The notes beneath the pieces were generated by a model. That model was not told where the DNA came from, did no database searches, and was given only the letters and a program-made list of their open reading frames with translations. This document shows positions 51,478 through 63,482 of a DNA stretch of 64,000 nt, piece after piece. Location: contig NC_091928.1 of the NCBI RefSeq assembly GCF_041260155.1, forward strand, positions 30,084,388-30,148,387, read 5' to 3'. The translations under genes were made by a program, and so were the position numbers. This DNA is from Ptychodera flava. Its lineage: Eukaryota; Hemichordata; Enteropneusta; Ptychoderidae. Position 1 is the first letter of the stretch. Each line of letters begins with the position of its first letter.

Positions 51478-54400
51478 CTGTAACATGAAGACACAGAGTT
51501 TAACAAATAATGGTATGTTGATTAACCCTTTTGCCACCTCGGTCTGGTCTCAACCCATTTTATCAAAGGCGAGAGTGGTCCCTTTATGGGGACTTTGGGC
51601 TGGGCAGTTTAGAGGGTGCATATACCAATAATCCGTTCTCAAAAATTTTTTTCTTCATAAACGTTTTGTGACTTCTGATCAGAGTTGGCGGTAAGTCAAT
51701 CTGATTTTTTGATTGATATCTGATTTTAAAGGTCCAATAGCTGTAATTTTTGATGATTTTTTCCTTTTTAGTTAGTTTTTCTGAACTCTACAACATGTGG
51801 AGGGTTCACAGTCAGAAAATGTAACAACTTAGCCCAGTTATTGAATCACTCTTTTTTGAGAGTGGGGATTTGGCCGAGCGGTTCTGTCTGTTGCTTCTCC
51901 GCTGGCTGATCGGATATGGTATATTGTGAGTTCAAACCCAAGTGAAAACACCGTATGTAGTATATCAGTCACAAAGCATTAACAATTTAGCTTGTCAACA
52001 GTGTGTGTATGTTAAATGCACAGTTACTGTTAACATTTGAATTCTAGTACAGACTAGAATTCATCTGTCAACAATATCGATGCGATTTACAAAATGTACA
52101 GGCTGAGTTGACAAACTGAGTTATGTCATATCAAAATGCTTTGGGGAGTGGAACAAGGATCTGTGGTTGACACTAAAAACATTAAAGTTACTGGCCTTTT
52201 AATCAGATTACATATCAGTAGTAATCTTAGGGAACTTGATGTCCCTGTGTACTGCCGAGAGCTTGATAATCAACTCTTTTGGCAGATGACTTAAGACAGA
52301 ACAGCATTCAAAGAATTACATAAGGACTATTGAAACTGATATTCTGATGGTTTTAATTAAAAATATGAAAAAACCCAAGGAATATTTAACATGAATTTAT
52401 GATAGTTTTGAAAATGAATAAAACTGGCTGAAAACTGTACAAATGCAAATGAAAGTGTAATTTTTGCATACTGTATTAAAACAAGGTTATCCATTGAGAC
52501 CTACCCCAGGGCTAAAAGCTATTGGACAAGCGATTTCTGAGATGTTATGATACAAAAGTGCAAAAATTAGAGTAATACATTATGTACACACACTTCATTA
52601 CTATTTGGTTATTTGGAAATATCTGTAAAGGATCACTGAACGGCATCTATCTACACATCAGCAGTTGTATGTGAGGTTCAAGTTTAGTACTTGCTTTGGC
52701 CAACAGTGTGGGAGAAAATCCTAAAAATACAAATGTGCATATCATAATCGTTTGACCACAAGTAAAAAAGTCACTCCTGGAAACCTGTAAATAGACTGCC
52801 AAAGCTCATGGAGACCTTGGTACACAGATACATGTAAGGTCTCAATGAAAAATATGCATATGCAAATATTATGCAAATTCAAACAAATCTTGAGGTGTTC
52901 CTTCAAGTATGAGTACTAATCATCAAGCAGAATAATGGGACTAGTAAGTTACTATAAATTTTGATTTATTAATTTTTTGCATGTCAACTGCAAGTTCTTT
53001 TTCTGCTCCAAAAAGCACACGAAAAATCCACCATTGAGCTTGGCAAGATATTGTGTAGATCTAGATGTGTAAAATGCATTCTAATTGCTTACATTTTAAT
53101 TTGAGTGAATAGTCTGGATGAGAATTCACAAGTCAACAATTACAGTCAGGGCATATACATGTATAGCCAAAGTTGACAAGGCAAAAACTGTGTATCTCAA
53201 AATGCTTTGGGGAGTAGAATAAGAAATTTAAGCTTGCATCAAAATATCAAAATTAGTGAAAAAATCATCATAAATTCAGAGTTACTGCCTCTTTAATATT
53301 ACATAATAGCAATTCTGTAATATTAACAGCCCATAAGCTTGCGCAGCTGTGTAATGGTGTATATTGAAGATAATTTCAATTGAAAGTGGCAGTTCAGGAT
53401 ACAAAGGGTAAATGGTCTAACAAAGGTCAAGTTACGAAGTACATGATAGACAGAGAGATATTGCAATGCAAAATCACGGTCACTCTGTAGAGTAACTGTG
53501 GTAAAATGTACAGAAGTGATTACTAGGAAATACTGTCCAAAATGATGCATTGGCAGTGGCTGCTCACAATCGTGGTATATGATATATCCAGGAGGCTGGC
53601 CATCAGTAATGCCCAAAAGCCCGTGTTCTCTCTAGGTTATCTCACAAGGAGGGGGTGTCACTAGACTTGGTTCAAGTCTGTTATTTGTGAATGTCTGAGT
53701 GGGGTGAATGCGATCATTTGTGTTGTTTTCATGTGACACGCATGAGTGGGGTTGTCGCGATAAGTCGGGTGAACGCTATACAGAGGAGTTTCTCCTGGAA
53801 TCCGGCAGAAACTAACTCACTACTGCGCAGACTTAAAAGGTAATGCATTCAATCTCTACAAAAACCTGCCAAATTCCAAATAGGTTTGCATGAAATAGGT
53901 TCCACAAGAGAAACTAGTACAAATGATTGTATTTTTTAGAAATTCACAGACTTGAACCAAGTCTAGGGTGTCACCTCTCCTTGAAAAAGTAGGGAGGGGG
54001 GTATTTGGCTCTGATTAAGGGGGGCAAAATAAATAATGCAAATTAATTTAAATAATGCAAAATAAGGTTTATCAAGGTAACACATTGAAGTTCAATAGTG
54101 TACTAGGTCCAGTGTTCTCCACGGCGCCTTTTAAGTGGGCGGTGCGCCACTTTAATTTCACGGCCGCCCAGATAAAATCTACGCCGCCCAGTTTAATTTT
54201 CGGCCGCCCATGCTCTTGAAACCCACCGTCAGCCTTTGTTCTGGGGTGGCGGGTTTGGTTCACGGCAATGTTTTTATGCCGTGCTTTTGTTTGTTTCTGT
54301 ATTTAATTTCAATACGGTGTTAATTTAAATCAATAAGGCACATTTTGCTGTTGTTGTATGTGTGAATTTGTCATTTTAATACCTCGTCAAGATATGTCAC

Positions 54401-57017
54401 GACGACCATAGCGGAAGAAAGACCGCGAGAGAAGCTCGACCGACTTGTCAACCATTCACACAATCACCGTCCCGCCACCCGGACGGTGACACAATAAACT
54501 GTGCGGTCGCATCAAGATCTAAGTGTTGTCTCGATTGATTCTGCCGAATTTCCCCCCAAGAAAGTACACATTCTTTTAACACCCTCAAATTCAGGGTTCT
54601 CCCAGCCCAAAACAGCGTCGCGGCCCGCGACGCTATTGTTCAACCTTGACTCCACAACAACCCATCCAAAGAAATTGTAAAGGACAGAAAAATTGATATA
54701 AAACCATAGTCAAAAGACAGCAAAAGTCAGCGACGATTTCTGCTCTTACTTGACGAAAAATTTGAAATCAAACTGATTACACAATGCCTAGATACAGAAG
54801 TGGCAATTTGGTGAAATTCCTGTTTGACTCACATCTTGAAAAAAAGTAAACGTGGAACGAAGACATGTATGCTGCCGATCAACAGCGTAGCATAGCTTAC
54901 GGAACTGTCTGTCACTGCACCGGCATGCGTTGGCTGCACGTAAAAGCAACTCAACTTTCCAAGATCGAACGGTCAGCATCTTGTGAAAACAGCAACATAG
55001 CAATGAAAATTGTTATAGTCAGCGGTAAAAACTCTTAACAGATGGAGCGTTACTTGCTTTAAACAAATGAAAATGCATGTGAAGAGAATAAAATCCCAGA
55101 TCGCGTTCGTGAATGAAAATATGCCGAAAACAATGGCGGATATGACATCAGAGAGGGACTCTTCTATTTTGGTACAGGGGGTGCGCATTGTCAGAGAACC
55201 CTGATAAACATACTGAAAAACGTAGTATTTTCCTAGCGATGCTGTCACGGGAACTTCGATATCTCATTGTTTTACATCTTTTAATAGTTTCTTTGATCTG
55301 AGCAGTTTTACCAACTTTAACGGTATATTTTACTCTCCTAACCTTTCTTTATTTGAGTAAACAAGGGTAGGAGCTTATGCAACTTAGTGAGGATGTACTG
55401 AATTTTGAAAAAATCAGTGGAGGGGCTCTGCTCCATGAGTACACTGTTTTGTAATTTTTGGTGAACACAAATATATGTAAATATTATGCAAATGATTATG
55501 TTAATATTATGCAAATGATTATGCAAATTAGCCACCCACTTAATTTTTTTATTTGTGGAGAACACTGAGGTCAAATGTTAAATTAAAAACAGACTCCCCC
55601 CTTTTTTCTTGTTGTCTGTGTGGTGTTTTCACCATTATATACAAATATTAAAGGTATAACTAATCATACTTTATTTGCTGAAGTTCAGACACAGTTATGT
55701 AATCTTGAGGTACAGTCTGTGATATGTTACATCATGGGCAGTAATTGTGGTGTGGAATGTTTTACTATCAACACTGACATGTATATCAATGTCTGAAAAT
55801 CTCATATTTGTGCTTTTTGATTATTCTGAGTGGGGTTTACAAATTATTAGATGAGGCGGAATCACTCCTATGTGGTGTTCAGGAGAAAACACTGAAACGC
55901 TGGGGCTATTTGTATCATGGAGGTAGAGATCTTTCTACCTCCATGTTTGTATGTAGGAGTTGGAAACTTCCATACTGTGCTACACAACTGTGGACTTTGT
56001 TCCCTGCATTCTCAGGATTGTGATTTCATTTCCGAATACTGTGATAGGGGGTCCAAACGCCAGGCCTGACCCCTAGAGATGTTTGGATTTTGAAATAGGT
56101 TATTTTGATAAATCTGTTAAGTATTCATAGTTTGCAATTCATTAAAAGAAAAAAAATACTCGGGGTCAATATGATACAATGATATTACCACACTGAAAGG
56201 CATTGTGGGATTGCAATGGAGGCGACGTTGTCTGTGGCCGTGAAGTAATTAAATTCTTATTCTTGTCTAACATGCATGCAGCATAGACGTACGTGTCTAC
56301 TGAAGAATGTCCATGGCACATACTTGTTCATCATATTCTTGATTTAGTTTAGGGTTAGGACTGAGATTGAGAGTGAAGAGTTAGCGGTACACAATCCTGG
56401 AATTAACTACACCGTTAACAAAGCCTGCCAAGGCCCCAAATCAAAAGAATGGGCCAGTGACATATGATCCTGTGACATTCTTCAGTTGACACAATAGTCA
56501 TGTTTTGAAATATGCGTGTCAGTGTGACCCAGTGACGCAAGGCAGTCTCCCTCTAAATAAAAGAAAGGAGTGACGTAGAGTAACGCCGACACTGACTCAT
56601 AAGCTTATCCGGTAACTGACCATCTTAACTTACCTCCATCTGAGGGGGTCTTTTCGCCTCTATGTGCTATACATGTTCTATCATGGACATAAAATATAAA
56701 GCATACCTGCTCACTTGATCAGTGTTTTGCGTCTGATCCTCAACCACTTCTTCTCTATTACGCTCACGTCTACTCTTGTGAGCTGACAGCTGTCTGAGCC
56801 GAACGATGAAGTTACCGAGAGCGCCGATGAACATAAACACTGCCCCAATAATCAATAGAATAAAGTCTGGAATCACGACAGCGAGAACTACTCCAATGAC
56901 TAATAAAACAAGGCCAATGATGACAAATATGCCAGGATATCGGAGGAGATAACGAATCGGGCCACCCGAGCAGTCCGTTCCAAGGCGAAGGCTAAAAAAC
57001 GTAGTCGGAGTCGGCAT
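51246..57017 (-). CDS. Two-pass membrane protein with PPSY tail, complete
   Basis: Two exons, 57017-56707 and 51477-51246, join in phase 2 to give 180 aa. Two hydrophobic spans lie at about 29-49 (GIFVIIGLVLLVIGVVLAVV) and 52-72 (FILLIIGAVFMFIGALGNFI), linked only by Pro-Asp, so they form a tight hairpin. The basic stretch RLRQLSAHKSRRERNR follows at 73-88, so by the positive-inside rule both ends probably face the cytosol. The tail is acidic and Pro-rich with PAPKY (113-117) and PPPPSY (165-170). PPSY is a WW-domain ligand, known to recruit NEDD4-type ubiquitin ligases. A role as an adaptor on endosomal or plasma membrane is inference. I do not recognise a named family. The start ATG lies in a CCACCACCATGCC context next to a CpG-rich promoter. 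Confidence 0.88.
51726..52202. mobile_element. TTAA MITE family 2 with tRNA-derived insertion
   Basis: The ends TTAAAGGTCCAATAGCTGTA and TTACTGGCCTTTTAA flank a family 2 body. A tRNA-like segment at 51793-51951 interrupts it, with A box TGGCCGAGCGG (51871) and B box GAGTTCAAACC (51928) on the plus strand. Confidence 0.7.
52203..53660. other. PPSY gene intron, left part
   Basis: 52925-53300 is a diverged TTAA family 2 copy (GCATGTCAACTGCAAGTTC, GTTACTGCCTCTTTAA). The rest is plain AT-rich intron. Confidence 0.45.
53661..53966. mobile_element. 306-bp MITE, TIR CTAGACTTGGTTCAAGTCTG
   Basis: Perfect 20-bp inverted ends at 53661-53680 and 53947-53966, flanked by GGTGTCA at 53654-53660 and 53967-53973. 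A 7-8-bp duplication would suit a hAT-type element. Confidence 0.85.
54110..55567. mobile_element. hAT-like element, TIR CAGTGTTCTCCAC, with nested insert
   Basis: Inverted ends CAGTGTTCTCCAC and GTGGAGAACACTG, with a 5-bp duplication AGGTC (54105-54109 and 55568-55572). No transposase is seen. The second inverted-end pair inside is listed separately. Confidence 0.8.
54592..55203. mobile_element. Nested DNA element, TIR CAGGGTTCTC
   Basis: CAGGGTTCTC and GAGAACCCTG bound a 612-bp stretch inside the element at 54110. No clear target duplication, so nesting rather than an internal repeat is an inference. Confidence 0.5.
55573..56706. other. PPSY gene intron, right part
   Basis: No recognised repeat or exon. 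The inverted pair GGTAGAGATCTTTCTACC near 55921 is a small hairpin. Confidence 0.4.
56707..57017 (-). CDS. PPSY membrane protein exon 1 (both membrane spans)
   Basis: ATG at 57017, open to the donor GTATGC after base 56707. Encodes residues 1-104, including both transmembrane segments and the basic cytosolic stretch. Confidence 0.88.
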
Positions 57018-57330
57018 GGTGGTGGCGAGTCAACTTTTTCGAGTAGAGAGAAGTGTGCGAAACAGTTCACGCAGAATCTTCGTACGCATAAAACAGACCC
57101 ACCCACGGTCGCACCACGGGTAAATTTTAGCTGCGCGTTAGCGCTGGCGATTCTCCGGTTACGTGTATCATGTACACGACATTGCCTTTGACTCTATCCA
57201 CGCTAGTTATGCCAATAGATACTACATTGCTCGTAAGAACCTCATCCTGATTGGTTAAATGGTTGACGGTGCATGAACCCAGGCCATGAACCCAGACGCT
57301 GTACAAATAATGCGCGTTAGTTCTTGGACA
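57018..57330 (-). promoter_or_regulatory. CpG-rich promoter region of the PPSY gene
   Basis: Directly upstream of the start ATG the sequence becomes CpG-dense (TGCGCGTTAGCGCTGGCGA) against AT-rich surroundings, as expected for a broadly active promoter. No TATA box is obvious. It could serve in both directions, because a weak plus-strand transcript candidate starts to its right. Confidence 0.45.
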
Positions 57331-57385
57331 TCGGTTCGTCCACTACAAAAATAGGGGTGGTCCTTTTTGAGCAAACAGATCCTGG

Positions 57386-58265
57386 TTGCCTACTAAATTA
57401 ATGACATTCAAAAAAAGGAGAGTAGTCAAGTTGATAAAATTAAATAAGGTATTGTTCAAAAGCTGGTCTAATGATTCTTTTCAAACTTATTCTTTGAAGA
57501 TATTTGGTACTCGGACTCCCGAATTGAATTTAGGCCTACTTGTGTCCCGCCACTGTATGGCATCAGTCTGTTCTAGCTTTAGTCTGTTCCCCCTATGGGT
57601 TTGGCTTTTCGGGGTTGCTGCTCTGAAATTTGAGTTGCTAGTCTGTGATTCAGGCCAGCAAGATTCGAGGCTGTGGTTGTTCAGTCATTTTTTTATACTC
57701 TCGTGTTGACGTGTGTAGGTCATTCCTTAGTTTTGTTTTCCGTTTGTGCTGTTGAGCAAAATATTCCACATATGTAATATTTGTACGTTTCGTCGCGAGG
57801 AATTTACTCAATGTGTGCGCCGGCGGCCGAGTAAGATTCCAGGGTCTAACGCCGTCTTTTTTTTAGCTATTAAAAAGCGTGCGCGCACGTTGAAATCACA
57901 GTTGTGCCCGAGGATGGTGACCGTTTGCCCGATGTCTAGTCTAGGATCTCGCCGTCCGTCTTTCGGCCTTCGCCCAGTGTGGACCAATAGGCGAAGGCTG
58001 CCCGACGTCGTGAGGGCAAATGGTCATCAACATTTAAGTTAAATTTACCCACAGGGTATGGCAAGCAATATTCTTATAGAATTTATAAATATGATCAATA
58101 AATGTCATGCATTAACTTTTGTTGTTCATTATACAAGCCTTATCTGTGTTTAGTGTGTGCCTTTTACTTTATGAATATGATCAATAAATGTCATGCATTA
58201 ACTTTTGTTGTCTGTGTCTAGTGTGTGCCTTTTACTTTTGATTTCTATGTGTGCCTTTTACTTTA
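57386..58265 (+). other. Possible plus-strand transcript, weak
   Basis: Open frames at 57386-57709 and 57746-58042 encode basic proteins I do not recognise. Two AATAAA signals follow (58099 and 58174), each inside an imperfect direct repeat (GATCAATAAATGTCATGC). This could be the 3' end of a divergent transcript or of a retroposed piece. Coding status is unproven. Confidence 0.2.
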
Positions 58266-58534
58266 CCCTAGATATATCTGTATAGTATTAAAAAAACAAA
58301 AACAAAAAAAACCAGTCCATATCTGTTAATTGCCCTCCCTAATTCCTTTCATTAATTAGTTCTGCCAATCACCCACATGGGGCTTATGAGATTTTGTCCA
58401 CAGTGAAAACAACAATCCTTTCAACGTTAGCAGATCATAAGGTAGTAGATGAACTGCTAGGGAGTTATTTGGTCAGGGCGAAGAGCTATTTTGTTCAAAT
58501 AAAAGCTCCTGAATAAATCTATTATTGATCTTGC

Positions 58535-58868
58535 TTGAGGTAGAAAGCGCCTCGGGGACAGATAGTCGGATTCTCAATTTCTACAAATCTTTTGATCTAC
58601 CACTTGTAGGGGCTCATTCAAAGATCTTGGTGAAATAAAATTTTCACAGTCGTAGTTTTTCAAACATCTTAAATTCAATTTTCCCACATGGCAGCCATTT
58701 AATTTTAAACATCGCAAAATGTTGGGTTATTTGTTTCGCTAGTTCCAAATTTGCACGGTGACCCCAGATTTTTGTTGTTGATTTGGTAAGAGAATGGTTT
58801 AAAGTTTCATTTAGGAAAATTTGAAAAAAAGTTTAAGTCTTTCACTTTCAAGCCGCATACTACCTTAA
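58535..58868. mobile_element. TTAA MITE family 1, copy e
   Basis: TTGAGGTAGAAAGCGCCTCG ... CCGCATACTACCTTAA, 334 bp. Confidence 0.8.
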
Positions 58869-60224
58869 ATACTGATCTGATGGACAGACTACATTACTAC
58901 ATAATGCAACGAATTAAAATAAAAACCTAGTACGTATTAAGATTTACAAGTTTAAAACTACCTCAGAGTATGACTGAAGTCAGTTGTTTTTCATTATCTG
59001 CATTCGCCAATTCATTTGTGATGCCAGAACTGGTTGTATTCTCTATATTATATGTAACTGATCTATGTGTTTGATTCTCGTGGTGGCTCCATTGCAGTGT
59101 ACTCACTCAAAATGTTGTGACAATTTTTGTAAGGTCAAAGGAACAAACAACTAAGGCAGTAACAGTACATTTCCTGACATTGTTTTAGTATTGGGCTTTT
59201 TCCATTAAAAGTTGACAATTGGAAATTTTTATTGCTTGCTTCAAGTCTCATCCAAAGATGTTTGAAACAAACACAGTAAATATATGTTGCTTTTCTATGT
59301 TGTCACTGATATTGTTTTAGTGTAACATCGATGATATTTACACTTTTCCACCGTTCCAATCATCTTCAGTCATAACAAAGCAAGACATGACATTTTGCCA
59401 AACTTGTCACTTTATTGGAAAATTAAAAAACAAATATTACATGAGTCTCCATCAAATCTGGTCAAAGAGGATGCACAAGAATTAAACTTACTGAACAAAA
59501 CAACTTTTACACTTCTTAAAAGCTAATACAGCCCAATTGAAGATCATGACTTTTCAATCAATCTCTGCCCGAATAAGAAAATATGGAAGCTATAGAAAAT
59601 AGAATGCTGATAGTCACCATTTTCCAATCATATTGATAATTAATTACAAAGTTCTTAATGGTAGCGTTCTTCAATCATGATAAAAATTTCCTATTTATAT
59701 AATTTTATATTCTATGCCAACTCATTTTCGGTTTATGCTGAAAAATTTGTCTCCATATCTTAGTGTCATACCTTAAAGTGCATCAGAAACTCAAGCCCTG
59801 GAGTTGATATGACTCGATGTGTGAACGAAAGCATTTGTAAGAATTGAACATTGAGGGCGCTGTACACAAAATCCAGAAGCATATATAAACCGTAAATGTA
59901 CCGTTCACCATCACATTTCGCCCTTCGAACGCGAATGGATACGTAAAACATGTTGTCGCTTCGTTTCTGCCACCGAAGACGATGAGGAAATCTTTACTGC
60001 ACTTTAATACAACGCTGTAAGATTGAAGGAAAAAAATTGTCTGCATCACCTTAATGTTTGGACACCGGATGATTTCAATTCTCCCAGCATAAAATTCAAC
60101 AGATAGCAAATGCCCTGTCAACGTCTTATTGAACGATCGGGGTATTATGAGATTTTGGTTATTGTTTGTTCGTGATTGTTACCCATGTAGGGGGTTTTCT
60201 ACATATTTTTATTTGATTTAGAAC
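58869..60224. other. No recognised repeat; one weak exon candidate
   Basis: AT-rich. Only the candidate at 59766-59951 stands out. Confidence 0.35.
59766..59951 (-). other. Possible small exon, unrecognised
   Basis: An ATG at 59951 opens FYVSIRVRRAKCDGERYIYG and continues about 60 residues to HFK, where a GTATGA donor stands at 59765. Composition is protein-like, but no family is recognised and no partner exon was found. The same DNA is also open in another frame. Confidence 0.2.
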
Positions 60225-60650
60225 TGCTGTGTGCCCACAGGGGACAGGAGTCATTCCCCTGGGGGGGGGAGGGGTGGGGTTCTTTGTGCACAGGCTTATT
60301 TTATTAATTTTGACTGTGATATTTCAAGTAAAGATTTCGACTACAAATCGTCTGACTGCTTTCTCTTTTACTACAGGTAATTTTATTAATTTTGAATGTG
60401 ATATTTCAAATAAAGATTTTGACTTCAAACCGTCTGACTGCTTCTTTATTACCTACATGTCCTTATCGTTTCTCCATCCTGTGTACATACCACTTTAATT
60501 GTTCCGCAAATGTTGCCAACCTGCTCATTAATCTGCTGTCCGTATCAGCAGATTAATTGATTAATTGATTAAATCAACACCAAAGCCGTCCCGCACGCAG
60601 TGGGACGGCTGTGGTGTCCCACATGCAGTGGGACGGCAGTGGTGTTGAAT
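60225..60650. repeat. Relative of the 626-bp inverted repeat
   Basis: The left-arm text (CACAGGGGACAGGAGTCATT, TTTATTAATTTTGACTGTGA, GTTGCCAACCTGCTC, TCAGCAGATTAATTGATTAA) matches the arm at 14880-15230. The right arm is missing. GCAGTGGGACGGCTGTGGTG repeats stand at the centre. Confidence 0.75.
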
Positions 60651-60699
60651 AATTTTTGAATAATGAATAATTTTTTTTTCAATACAAAGGTATCTAAAT

Positions 60700-60987
60700 C
60701 TGTGTATTTATAGACATTTGATAATTCATTTTAGAGTACTTAGATAGACTCGGATGGTTAAAGGTTGATATGTGAGCAAGAAATTGGATTTTGGAATCTC
60801 ACCGAAATGCTGATTCATTCTGTGAGCCCTCGTTATGTATTTTTCACCACAATTTCACATGTCAGGGTTCAGGCTCGACTAGCTACCAGCTATATCCTGT
60901 TTCCCCTTTGCCCAGATCATTTTGACTTATTCAAACTTGTTGCTGTCTTTGATATTGTATGTAACTTTTTTTTTTCTGGGTAATAAA

Positions 60988-61035
<48 letters not shown>

Positions 61036-61525
61036 ACATCGGAGTTTATGAGAAAACTGAATATTTTTTTTTTATAATGCCAAACTAAATTAAGTTGTGC
61101 TGTTATGGGTGTTCGATAATTGATACAAATGTACTTGAGTATTATTTAATTTTTCATGGTACTAGTAGTCTACAGGTAACTGTTAAATAATTTCCGTGAC
61201 AAAACTTGCTATATCTCTAATATGTAAGTAATAGGAATTGTTCATTGCCAAGGCAAGATGTTCATGTGACAGATAATTATACTTTTGTTCAAAAGGCAGT
61301 TAAATGACTTCAGAGAACGAAATCATGCAGCAAATCATTTATCTCCCAGAAAATTTCTCAACACTGAAACTGCTTTTTGACCAGATGGATACTTTTGAAT
61401 ATTAAGTGACCCCCCCTTTGGCTGTTTGAAAAATATATAAACCCCCTTTGAAGTTTTCAAATTTAAGGTAACCCCCTGCATTTTGCCGACCACCCACAGC
61501 CATAATAACTGAACGATCCGTAATC
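60700..61525. repeat. Copy of the 29330-30020 repeat with (ATT)n
   Basis: AAGATGTTCATGTGACAGAT, ATATCTCTAATATGTAAGTA and CCATAATAACTGAACGATCC are shared with 29330-30020. An (ATT)n tract at 60988-61030 is inserted in it. Confidence 0.75.
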
Positions 61526-62742
61526 TACATAGGCCTCATCACAGCTGCATGTAGCTGTGCCATAGCCCTCTGCGCGGAGCTCTGTCAAAGTTCATCGCGA
61601 TGGCATCAGGTCAACATCGTTTTCGCATGTACGTTAGATATAATACTACATCATGTTGGCGTAATTTTGCTTCATCGATTTGAAAACTTGAAACCATACA
61701 TGACAAGAGATAACAGAGGATATGCAGGTAATTTTTTTAACATAATTTTGCACAAACAACTGTTGATTCGCCATTCTCTGCGAGTTGGGATATGACGGGA
61801 TTGGTTCTGTAATCAGTAAGCTTGCATTGCAGAACACACCTCTTGACAAAATGACTCAAATATTTCAGTACAAATTCTCCAAAACAACTCACTTTTGGAT
61901 ATTATATCAAAGAAATGAAGTGACGGCTATGTTGAATATTCAGTTCAAAAATCTGTTAGGAAATGCAGAAATAACCCCCATATTGATTTGTTGACATGAT
62001 TCATGTGTTGTAATGTTGACAAATTACCATCGATTGTCATACATTTCTTGTCAAAGTTCCTCAATTTCTTTATTGAAAGTGTTTGTGAAATTATTAAATT
62101 TCATTACATTAAACTCTAGAGAAGTAGCGACAACATCTTTGAATATTTTGTCACAGAATATCAGTTTTGATTGGAGAAATAACCGATTATTAGTTTGGTA
62201 GGTGATGTAAACAGTGCAGTCCGATTGTTTTGTCACGCTTGAGTGACGATTAAAGGGGAAGTTAATCAATGATGATTTTTACATATGTGCTAGCTTGGTG
62301 GCCACTTGCCCCAGAAAAAGCTATTTTCGCAATTTACAACTCACACAATTTTTACTTTTACTTCGGATGGGTATGGCCTTGCATTGTCCACTCACAGCAA
62401 CACAGTAGTAAACAGCAACACAAAATCTGACAGCGTAAAGTTTATTATAGTGATTCATCATTTATGCAAGGATACTCAGTATAAACAAAAGTTATGTTAA
62501 TACGCAGAGCCTGGTTTGAGCATGGTGAGTGCATAATACCATACCCATGGGAAGATGGTCCCTTCCTTATCACATGATGCAAGCTCCAAGCCTGGAGCTA
62601 TTTTCCCATGATTCAAATTGCATGGACAACTTCTTGTACTATTTTTATTGGTTTTGTAAAAAAATTGAATAAATTTTAATATTTTGATGAAATTTAGACA
62701 TTACGCATCATCTTGGTGTTTCTGTCTACTTTGAGAATACTA
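61526..62742. other. No recognised feature
   Basis: AT-rich. Short open frames on both strands, without family similarity. Confidence 0.35.
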
Positions 62743-63482
62743 TGATTTCATCACAGAACTCATACCATCCACTAACAACAGCAATATGCTATCACCGTCA
62801 GCGGTCACTGCCATGTACGAGGGGTAGATCCCTTCACGTTGGAAGAGATGATGTCTCCACGTTCCATCTCTACGCCGAACTGAAATCATATCATTGCGTG
62901 GATCACAAACATAAACATTGTCAGCGCCATCAACAACAATAGACAAAACACTTGATGCAGTGATTGCCATAGTCATACACCATGATGACATCTCTACTGT
63001 TGACAGCGACAAGCAGGGGTAGTGGAATTGTGTATGGTCATCTCTTTGGTGACCAAACTTTGCAATATACATTGCATCCTGGCTGTACTTCAGGACACAG
63101 TGACCTTTGACCTTTGTAACAATAATAAACCCGTTCACAAGAGCTAGACAATGGGAATCTGAGTCTGTAGGTAGGGTAATTATTCTGATAACTTTAATAT
63201 TTTGATCACAAAACAACTATTTGCACATTACTCTTATCGAGGATGAAGTAGAGGTTAATATGTCCTGAGAGACAACTATGGGCTCTGGCCTGAATGGCCT
63301 GCAAACTGACCACTGAAACTACCAAACTCCTTTTCACATGTGTAATCTTGATTCAATGTGTACAATATTGTTTTCGCTGTCACACACCAAAAGTTTATCA
63401 TTGTGGAATGCCAGACCTCTACATCTTTGAACTTGTGTCCTTGATGACCCTTCAGAGTTCTTCTTAACCATCGTCCTGAAAG
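62743..63482 (-). pseudogene. NHL-repeat (TRIM2/3-like) sequence, frame broken
   Basis: Beta-propeller NHL motifs appear in successive frames: GLAFHNDKLLVCDSENNIVH, then FGSFSGQFAG, INLYFILDKSNVQIVVL, VIRIITLPTDSDSHCLALVN, VAVNSRDVIMVYDYGNHCIK, and VVDGADNVYVCDPRN. Continuing the propeller needs about five changes of frame in 740 bp (near 63330, 63290, 63205, 63005 and 62950). The other genes here show none or few. No RING, B-box or start is seen. The upstream CTTTCAG at 63482 could be an acceptor. NHL proteins of the TRIM class are ubiquitin ligases or RNA binders. This copy is probably dead unless the assembly is at fault. Confidence 0.6.

Noticed and set aside
51865-51940. Functional Ser/Leu-type tRNA gene
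   Set aside because: A and B boxes are present but the arms do not pair well, and related copies are dispersed, so it is a SINE-like relic.
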